30,366 nt of DNA from a virus, in IMG/VR virus record IMGVR_UViG_3300025133_000435, positions 1 through 30,366 of that record; one strand, 5' to 3'. A model generated the notes under the pieces. It saw only the letters and a program-made list of their open reading frames with translations. It ran no database searches and had not been told where the DNA came from. The first letter of the stretch is position 1. Every line of letters begins with the position of its first letter. The translations under genes and the position numbers were made by a program. This document shows positions 7,697-17,900 of the stretch, piece after piece.

Positions 7697-8946
7697 TGGC
7701 ATTAAATTTCGGCAATGGTGGAGGTGGTAATAACTTTTTTGAAGCTATGCAAGGAGTTTCCTTAAAGACACCCGAACAGATAAAAGAAGAAGCTAGACAG
7801 CTTAGGATGAAGCAAACTAATAACTACCTTAATGATGTACAGCAAGAATTTAGTAAAAAAGACTTAGGACTTGAGGGAGGTTTACGAGCTTTCGGTGAAG
7901 GGAAGGTATGGTTTGATATACCCGATTCTCCCTTGGGGAATATGACTGAAGAATATAACAATTATAAACAGCTTGCTGGAGAAGATGCTAGTTTTACAGA
8001 GTTCGCGGCTATGTGGAAACAAAATGAAAATAATTATTATTCTGGCATGATAAATAGTGTGAATAATTATGTTAGTGAGAAGATGGCAATGGGTGTTGAT
8101 AGGGATGATATTGTAGAAACCTTAGCACATCCTCAATATAGAGAATTTGTTACTAAAGCGGCCATGGTAGCACCAGAAGCATTTAAATTACTTGAAGTTA
8201 AGTCTACTGCGCCTCAAAAATCTTTCTTTGGTAGTTTATTTACTAATACTGATGTAGCTACAGGAGAGAATAGTTTAGACATACCTGCTACTGTAGCAGG
8301 AGGCGCTGCTGTGACTACTGCCGCAGGACTCGGTTATGAGTATGGTCATGCAGGTCCTAAAAGGGAATTTATTAAGGCAGAAATTAAAGCCCTTACTGAT
8401 AAATATACAGCCGATAAAGCTGCCCATGACAAATCCTTGTCTAGCAATAAGGCGGCAAGAGGTAGTTGGAGAGAGAAACTTGATAAAATTGACCCTAAAA
8501 AACGTGAGGCATGGGCAAAGAAGAATCCACAACCTAAGATATATAGAGGTAAATCTCCTGTTAAAAGGTCTAAAGCAACCCTTTTAAAGCAGGCAACTGC
8601 TAAATATGGGAAACAAGTTAGTAAATTTAGCAAGGTTGCGCCCACAGCTGCCTTTATGGCTCCACAGTTAGGTAGATATGTAGGAGAATCTCTTGGTGGC
8701 GAAGAAGGCGCTTTTGCAGGGCAAGCGTTAGGTACAGGTACATTTTTAGGGTTTCTAGCTAAGAAACTCCCAAAACAAGCTGCTAAGTTTTTAGCTAAGT
8801 CTGGGGCCCGCCATGCAGCACTAGGAGGCACTGGAGCAGGAATGCATCCTCTAGCTCAGGCTACATTATTACTAGGTGAAGTAGGAATAGCAGGTAGTGA
8901 AGTTTATAGTTTATATCAAGAGTGGAAAAAGTTACAAAGTAAATAG
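7696..8946 (+). CDS. Probable membrane-interacting ejection protein
   Basis: The ATG overlaps the previous TAA (TAATG). The 416-aa product starts MALNFGNGGGG and has a soluble helical first half. Hydrophobic, small-residue segments follow at about 195-215 (ATVAGGAAVTTAAGLGYEYG) and again near 335-360 (GAFAGQALGTGTFLGFLAKK). A very basic helical stretch (WREKLDKIDPKKREAWAKKN) lies between them. Glycine-zipper-like helices with basic linkers are typical of podovirus internal proteins that insert into the host envelope. It sits immediately upstream of the giant protein, like the internal-protein genes beside the N4 virion polymerase. The family itself is not recognised. Confidence 0.55.
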   Translation: MALNFGNGGGGNNFFEAMQGVSLKTPEQIKEEARQLRMKQTNNYLNDVQQEFSKKDLGLEGGLRAFGEGKVWFDIPDSPLGNMTEEYNNYKQLAGEDASFTEFAAMWKQNENNYYSGMINSVNNYVSEKMAMGVDRDDIVETLAHPQYREFVTKAAMVAPEAFKLLEVKSTAPQKSFFGSLFTNTDVATGENSLDIPATVAGGAAVTTAAGLGYEYGHAGPKREFIKAEIKALTDKYTADKAAHDKSLSSNKAARGSWREKLDKIDPKKREAWAKKNPQPKIYRGKSPVKRSKATLLKQATAKYGKQVSKFSKVAPTAAFMAPQLGRYVGESLGGEEGAFAGQALGTGTFLGFLAKKLPKQAAKFLAKSGARHAALGGTGAGMHPLAQATLLLGEVGIAGSEVYSLYQEWKKLQSK

Positions 8947-8954
8947 GAGTATAG

Positions 8955-11900
8955 ATGCCAAACGAAATGGCTAACATTCAAGCTCAACAGCAACAGCAGT
9001 GGGAACCTTCATATACTCAAGAGCAATTATCTCTTCTAATAAAAAAATATGACCAAGTACCCTCAACCTTTAAACAAGAAGAGATAGATACGATAAAACA
9101 ACATGCTGAATATTACGGCATGTCATTCTATGATGGGGACTTTTCAGTGTTAGAAGCCGTTAAACAAGCAGGAGCGGGCTTTGTAGAGGGTTTTACTACA
9201 ATGTCGATAGCAGACCACCCTGACAACGAATACGAGGCTGTAGCACGTAATATAGGGCATCTAGCGGGATTTGCCCCTGGGATACTATCTAAACCACTTG
9301 CTTTAATGGGAGCTAAAGGATTAGCTTCAAAAGCAGGAGCTTTAAGGTCAATTCCTATGGCAGGTGCTGATTTTGTAACTAAAAAGGCTAAAAAGCTTAT
9401 TAGTACATCTTCTAAAGCTGCTACTGTAGGTAGACAAGGGGCTGTGGGAACTGTCTCAAATTTCTTGTTAGGCAATAAAATGAAACATATCGCAGAAGGA
9501 GCCTTTCATTTAGGAGTCGCTTCTGGTATATCGTCTTGGCAAGGCGGTGTAGATGAAATGGTTCAAGGGTTTATAGGAGGGGCTAAAGCTGGAGGAGTAT
9601 TCCGTCTTATAGGAAATTATGTTAAAGTAGAAAACCCTACAGGAAAAAAACTTGCAAGAGGGTTAGCAGGCTCGTTATTTATGGGACTACCTTCTACTAT
9701 GCGTGGAGCTACTACTCCAGAGCAGGTATATGAGTATGTAATGGGCGCATATTTTGGTTCAAATGAAATGAGTTGGTCTACTCATAAGGCCCAAAAAAGT
9801 ATACAGAAAATGGAAAAAGAGGCTCAAGGAGACCCTAAAATAAGGGCTCATTATGACCCAGAACGATTAGATTGGTTTCATGAATTACCTGAAGAAGTTA
9901 AACCTAAATTTAAAGAATTAGCAGATAAGAGATATGGGGTTGAGCGTGTACGTTCTGCCATACAAGAAGCTTTATTACAAGGGATAGACCAGGCTGACCG
10001 TATTTCTGACGAAATAACTACCAAAGAAGGTTTTAAACTATCCAGAGTTGTTGTTGACGGCGAAGAACAATTAGAATTAGACGCTTCTACTATAGCTCAA
10101 GACAAGTCATATATGAGTTCAGGCGGGGCTAAAGGAGCTGATACTATATTAGCTAAGTTAGCTCATAGATATGGCATACCTACCGTTAATAGAACATTCC
10201 CTGAACATTATAAAGAAATATATGGCCCAGGGGTTCCTCATATTTTAACTAAAAGTCAATTAAAACAAGCTGACCCTCATTTATATAAAGCTAACGAAAC
10301 TCTTCAACGACCATTAGATGCTTTTATGGCAAAACAAAATCCATATATAGCTAATCTCTGGAGGCGAAATTATTACCAAGTAAAAGATGCCCATACGGTG
10401 TATTCTTTTGGTAAACTTGTAAAAAACAATGAAGCAGTTGATGGTGGTACAGGTTGGGCTACACAAATGGCATTAGACTTGGGTAAGAGGGTATATGTTT
10501 ATGATGTTAATAGTAGTCAATGGAATAAATGGAATAACAATCTAGGTAGATTTGTAGGTATGAAAAATAGAAAACCTCCTAAACCTCCTCGCCATTTTGC
10601 TGGAATAGGTACTCGTACAATGGGGGAATATCCTAATGCTATTAAAGCTGCTGATGATTTTTTTGGCACCCACTTTAAGCCTCAAAAAACAATTGAAGAA
10701 TCAGCATTAACTCCTGAAACATTAGAAAAACCTATAAAAGAATCTAATAAGGTTGAATTATCGCCAGAAGAAAAAAAACAAGTTAAACTATATGAAACTG
10801 AATTAGATGAAATAGAAAATGAAATAGTTGACTTATCTACCGAACTTAAGGAAAATTGGGACCTTGAAATAAATGAACCTATCGATTTAGATTTAGATAT
10901 TCAACTTCGACAAGAACTAGATATATTAGGGCTCAAAAGCCAGGACAAACAGAAAGCTCATTTTGAATTAGTCAATAGAGGTATTGATTTAGAAAATACT
11001 TCTAAAGCTATAGCAGAAGGCGATAAGGTTATTGAAGATATAGAAGCAGCTGAAGATTTAGACTTTGAGACACCAGTAGAGAACGTAAGAGCTGGTAAAC
11101 GAAGTATGGCCTTTATCGAGCATGGCCAAGTAAAACCTTTAATGTCAAAACTATGGAACACGCCAGATTTAGCACATAAAAAACAATTAAAATTAGAAAC
11201 AGCTAATAAGGTGGCTCGTCATATCTCTAAATGGATTGATAAAGATACCAAGATTAATAGAGTTGAAGATGTCATTAAAGGCATAGAGGAGGAATTGACA
11301 GTCTCTTTTTCTGAAGCCCCTGAGGCTAAAGGAGCTCTAAGGCAATGGTTAACTATGAGAAATTGGGGTGAAATAGTACCTCAATTCCAGGCTAATGAGC
11401 GAGGTATCGGGAAACTGTCAGGAGTATCCTTGGGTGGTAACAAACAATACGTAGAAGAACCCCCTAAGCGTTTAGATGCGGTATATAAAGCAGCTGGTGG
11501 ACAAGGCCCATCATATGCAATATTAGATAAAATTACAGTAGAGGAAAATGGTCGCTTAAAGGATTATGATTTATCTACATATAGAGAAAATGTTCTATTA
11601 CGTGAAAACTTTTGGGACCAGGGAAAAGCTGATAAAGCCTACAATGCGTGGCTTGGGGAACTTATGGGACAGAATGGTTCTGATAAGGGTGGTAGATGGT
11701 TTCCTATGGGTGGTAAAGGTGATAATGATAGGATATATTGGGCAAAGGTACATCCTTCCTTACAGAAAGCTGATAAAGGTGAGGTAGTTAAAATAACCGC
11801 CAAAATGCTTCAAATAGCTGAAGGAGCTTCTCCTGGATTTAAGGCTAATTACTTTGAAATGGAAAAAAAGTTTGCCGATAAATATGCAGGTGAAACTTCT

Positions 11901-14900
11901 GCTGAACGAGAAAGATTTAAACAACTACATAGAGAAGCTTTCTTGTCTAACCTTAAATATGATATAGAAGTTAATGGACTTGAATTTACTAATGATAATA
12001 TAAAAAAGGTATTAGGTTCCCAAGAATTTACACAAGAGGCTCTAGATATTACTAATAAGAGTGAGTTAAAATTAATTGACAAAACTACTAAAGTTGTAGA
12101 ATTGGAACATAGTATAAAATCAGTTGAATCTGATAGGATTGTTTCTGCTCGAACAGATATGAAAAATAATAGAATTATTCTTAATCAAAAGGAAATAGAA
12201 AAAACATTTAATGAAAAAGCATGGACAAAACCTAAAGTAAAAGGAGTAAAACCTCTTCCTGAGAATACTTTTAAAACAGTCGAAGAATGGAAGAATTTTG
12301 TTATTGCCCACGAAAAAGCTCATTTTACAACAGCAAATAAAGCATTGTCTAAAGGAGTCGAACGTGAAAATCATGCTAATGAATTAGCTTTAAATATATT
12401 AAAAGATAAAGCGTCAATTACTCCAGATTTTATCAATTCGTCTAAAGCATGGAACAAACGTGCTCAAATATGGTTATCTAATTCTTGGCCAGGAGATGCT
12501 AGATATATAAGTGATAGAATTGCCGATTTACATTATAAAGATGGTAAAGACTTATTTAATACTGGACAGTATAAATATATTATCTCTCCCGATTTAGACC
12601 CCGATATTAAAGCTGAATATAATAAAAATCCACGATATGGATGGGAAACCTCTAGAAAAAATTCAGAACTTGGAGAAAATGTTGATGGAGCTATCATCAT
12701 TAGAGATGACCTAATTGACATTATTAATTTAGATTTTGGACAACCGGAATCTGGTGCTAATAAATCTTTTATTGTTTCTCCGCATGCAGAACATGGAGCT
12801 CTATTAGGTAAATATATGTTTCATGCAGCTGGCCCTGAAATGACTAAAATGATGAAAAATAGGGCCCTTCATATGATTATGCAAGAATCAGCTGTTAAAC
12901 AGCGAGGAACAAGAGGCATGACTGAATATGCTGTTAATAAAGGGGAGCTAAATTATGATATGTCTAAACAATATTATTTAGACCCTGCACATGTTTTAGG
13001 TAATTTCTCTGTAAAAATGTCACATCATATGTTAGAGAATCAACGATTACCTAAACAAATGTTTATGTCATTAATGCCTAGTGAGAATATAGGAGAAGGT
13101 CTTATCAAGGATATGTTTGAAGGAATCATTGGAGAAAAATGGAATGGTAAAGCGTCTCTTAATAAAATGGGTGAAATGGTTTATAAAAGCAATGATTTTT
13201 TAGACTCTTATTTTGCAAAGATAGATACTGGAGCCAAACAGTCTGAATTACGCTTAATGGAAGATAAAATAGTTAAAAATTTAGAAAATTTGGGCATTGA
13301 AAATCTTATGTCTATTTTAGAAAATAACTATTCAGAATCATTATCTGAAAAGGTCTATAAAGAAATACTAAGGATAGATAGGAATACTTTAGCTGAAGCA
13401 TATGCTGAAAAAAATATCAGTAAGTTAGAATATTTAGAAGCATTGTCTGATATTAACGAGTATGAAACAGTTACTCAAAGACAGATTGGAGAGTCTATGA
13501 TATGGGCAGAACAAGAACGAGCTGCGGGTAGAGAAGCTACAATGCTCGGAACCTATATGCATAAGAATATCCGAGATTACAGGATGACAGCATTAAAGAA
13601 TTATGTTGTTAATATAGCAGCTAAACCTAAAATGGGTAATTCAATTGCAGCTGTTATGAGACCATATGACAAAGCTATGAGAATTAATTTAGATGGCAAT
13701 AATAGACGCCTTTTAGAATTAGAAACTAATGATGAGATATTCTTTTTAGATGATGCTTTTAAAAATAGAGTTATTGATGCAGATATTTCTGGCTTAGGTA
13801 AAATAAAGACCTTAGGAACATTATGGGAAAAATATGAAGCAGGAGAATTTCATGGTAAAATAAAAGAAGAAGTTGAGGAATACTTTAGAGCGGCTACGGT
13901 GCGAGTCCCTATGGATTCAAAATCAGGAACCCAAGTCTTACGTTTTGCAGGTTTTACGGGTCGTAAGGGGCATGGAATATTACTACATGGTAGAGCTATG
14001 AGAGCAGAGGGTGGTGCCGACCTTGATGGTGATAAATCATTTGTATTTTTTGGAGGCAAAAATGGGCTAACTTCTGAATGGAAAGATGCTTATTATAATG
14101 CAAAAAAAGAGTTCTATTTTACAGAAAACGGCATTGAAATGGTTGGTGATAACAAGGAGGCTGTAGCAGGAGAAGGTGCTCATAAGGGGAAGGCGTTTAA
14201 TCAATTTTTAGCTCTACAAATGTCAGATGATTTGAAAAGTTTACATGCCTCTAAGGCGGCTATGTATTCACCTCTAGAGCGCATTCGTATTTCCGAAGCT
14301 GCAGTAGGGGGTAGAAATCAATTAGGACCAGCTGTATCTTCCAAACAAGTAATGGCATCTGCTTATGCCGGTATATTAGCTAGTGAAAAAGGTCAAGATG
14401 AATTAATTATATCACACACTGATAAGAAAAAAGGGTTTACTACGGATTATATCGTGCCTATTAAATTACGTACTTCTAAAGAATGGCAACAATATCAAAA
14501 AGAACTTACTCGTGCCATGTTAGGATTAGCTTCTGACCCTATGGATGAAATGGGGTTATCTGGCAAGGATGTTTGGTTTAAGAAAATGTGGGATGCTCAT
14601 TTTGAAATAGACCATGCCAACATTAAACGCAAAACCAAGAAGGGAAAGGAATACAAGCTAAATCAATACGAGAAAGACCACTTATTTAATCCTAAGAAGA
14701 AAAAGGATTATCTAATTAAGATGAGTGATTTAAAAAGTGGTAAAACTATGTTTGGTAAGTATAATAATATTAATAAAGCTTATTGGGGTAAAAATTGGAG
14801 TGCTGGACGACAATTTAATGTATATGAAATGGCTGAGTTAGGCTCTTCTTATTTTGATATACAGCAAGATACCAAGAGAATTAATACATTTTTGCCACTT

Positions 14901-17900
14901 ATAGGTGAAAAACTTGCCAATATACAACTTACTGATTCAATATATAATCGAGTTAATTCCAAAGAAGTGGAAAGATTATATAGTTCTAATGCTAAGAATT
15001 TAAAACAATATGACTGGCTAAAAGATTTACTAGGTCGTTCTAGTTTTAATGTCCCTCATAATCAAATTATTAAAATAATGAGCGCTCAAGAATTATACAA
15101 CCCTTCAAAACTTAGACGTTTAATAGATAGACCTGAAAAATGGGAAGAGATATTTGAGGGGACTCATCTAAAGAATGATTGGAGGTGGGAGAAAGCTGTT
15201 AATGACGTTGAAACCGAGGAGTCTTATAATGCACGGAAATTATTAACCAGGGAATTTGCTATATTAGCCGAAGATGCTCTTTCTAAAGATTTAACAGATA
15301 TGAGCACTATTGCTCTTATTGGTGAAATAACTAAGAAAATGAAAACCGAAGGAGACCTGGGAGTACATTCTAAAGCCGCTACTCTAGAAGAGAATATTGC
15401 ATTTTTAGCGGATGCAGCTAATAAATTTAAACAAAATTCTTGGCTTGCTAAAAAAGATAGAAATAAAATATATGCATTTTTAACATCTGACTTAGCAAGA
15501 ACTCCTCAAGGGAGGAAGATAGCAAATTTTTTAGAAGAAGAAGCAAAAAATGTCCCTCTTCAGCCCCATTTATGGAAAAAAGAAGAGGCAGAATTTATTA
15601 AAAAAGCTTTATCACCAGAAGATTCTCGCTCACTTACACTAGACAATATAGAGATGGATATTGAAGTAAAGGCGTTCAAGGAAGGTTTAACTCCCTTAGG
15701 GGCCAAACTGTTCGACCATTTAATGCTAGGGTCATTACGTAAACATAATGTGCAAAAAATAGATGCTTTTATTAATCAATTTGAGGGTAATATCCCTGAA
15801 GATTTGGCAGATGTTATATCCTCTTTACGCAAGGGGATGGCTGGGACCAATACTTCTAAATTAGGATTTATGTTGCAAAGTGTAAACAATATTAATATTA
15901 GAGAACACTTAGGACAATTTAATAAACTTGTGAACAAGGTATGGAAACGACCTGATGTTGAATTGATTAAGGCTAATCAAGAATTAAATACTAATGAAAC
16001 AATGGGGAGTAAAGAAGCTATTGAAGCTGGCATGCCTGACCGAGCAGTTGAAGAAACAATATATAAAATAGTTGATACAGGGTTTGAGGGAATTAAAGCT
16101 GGTAAGCTTGATGCTGAATCCCGCTCTATAGTATCTGAATTGGCTGCTACATTAAAAGGATATGGAGATAATGTAACATATCGTATTAATGAACTTACTC
16201 GTGGAATACTAGGTAAAGATTTTAACGTCATGAATAAACAAGACTTTATAGCTCTCAATAATTTTTTCAATGACATTAAAAATGGTTCAATATGGCAACA
16301 AATGTTTGAAAAAAATGGCTTACAAAAGTTACGTAAAAGACATTATTGGTTGTTTCCCCGGGCTGTTAATACAGAACTTATGAGAGATGATATACAACTT
16401 TTAAGACGTCGAGGGTTTTTTGTTAATAAATTAGGGACTATGGTTGAGGGGCAGATTGCGACTCCTACGGGATATATTGAAACTTTACAGCATTTTATCT
16501 CTATTGCTAATGATTCTGCAGTAGAAGAAGGTGATGCTATGATTAAAGTCATTAAAGAAAACTTATTCTTTCTTAATTCTATAAAGGAAGGTGAGGCTAT
16601 TCGGAAAATGGCAGTAGCTGTTAGGGAAATGGGAAATATTAAACGATTTAACGATAGTGACCAACAACATAAGGCTAGAACATATATAGAATCGCTTAAA
16701 AAAGTTGAGAAAGAAGTAAATTGGAAAACCCTTAAAAATAAAATTTTTAATGTTGAAATAGACGGTAAACGTGTAGAAAAAACTGGTATAGAATTAATGC
16801 ATAAAAGTAATGAACAATATACTAATTTTTTTAAAGATATGTATGGTTTTATTGAGGGGAAAGAGGGTGCTTTAGATAAATATATTATAAAGGGAAGGTT
16901 CCATGATAAGAAACGCCAGAATCCTATATATGATGTTAATAAGTTTGTTGCCGATGTATCTCGTGCTGTACATAATGGTACAGCTAATAGAGTCTATTGG
17001 AAGAAATTTGGAATTGATGGATTAAGACGTATTGCTCGTTCAGCTATGTTTGAGCGGATACATGACCCCGAGATATTAAAACGCATTCTTGCTGAACCTG
17101 AAATTAAAACAGGAAAAATAGAGTTTGAACATTATTGGCCCCATATGTTCTTTGATAGTAAGGAAGCCAAAAGGGCTTCTGATGTTGCTATTAAGCGTAT
17201 TATGTCAGACCCCAAACTAACTGAAGAAGTTAAAAACGAAGAGCTTAAAAAATTAATGTATCGTCATAGAGCTATGGATGGTGAGTGGAACTTTGAAGAT
17301 TTAGATGATTGGCATATGGCAGACAAGATTATATTAGAAATAGCTGAAAAAAAGGAAGTTTCTGAAGAAAATATTAAATGGTTTAACTCTAATGAACGTT
17401 CAGGAAATATGCAAGCACGTACATCTACTATATCTGGATGGACATTGGATAGTAGTGCTGCTGAAGCATATGCTCGACAAATGAGCAATACATTTTTTAG
17501 ACAATTATCTCAAATATTTGGTCGTGAAATTATTGAGGGTAAACCAAAAGCTATGAGTATAGACGGTATAACAAGTATGCGTTCAGCTATGTTTAAAAAA
17601 TATGGAGCAGACCAAACTAATGCATGGACAGAGTATGCTAAATTGTACGTACAAGACGCCTTGGGCAATCCCTCAGTGGTTCCTCAAAGATTAATAGATA
17701 ATCCGAATATGGCGCTAAAGGGGACTCCGTATGCAGCATGGGCTGACAATAAGGTAAAAGACCGAGTTAATAAGATGTTAAAAGCTGTAGGAATAACGGA
17801 TAAAAAATTACCTGAAGCTTTACAAGGGGTAGATTTACAGACTATACGTAATTTAAGTAATATGGAAGCTAAATATGAAATGGCTTCATTACTAGCTCAC

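Noticed and set aside
8346-8831. Long antisense frame opposite the ejection-type protein
   Set aside because: It is a shadow frame of an Ala/Gly/Lys-rich gene, has no fitting SD or operon context and shows no recognisable motif.
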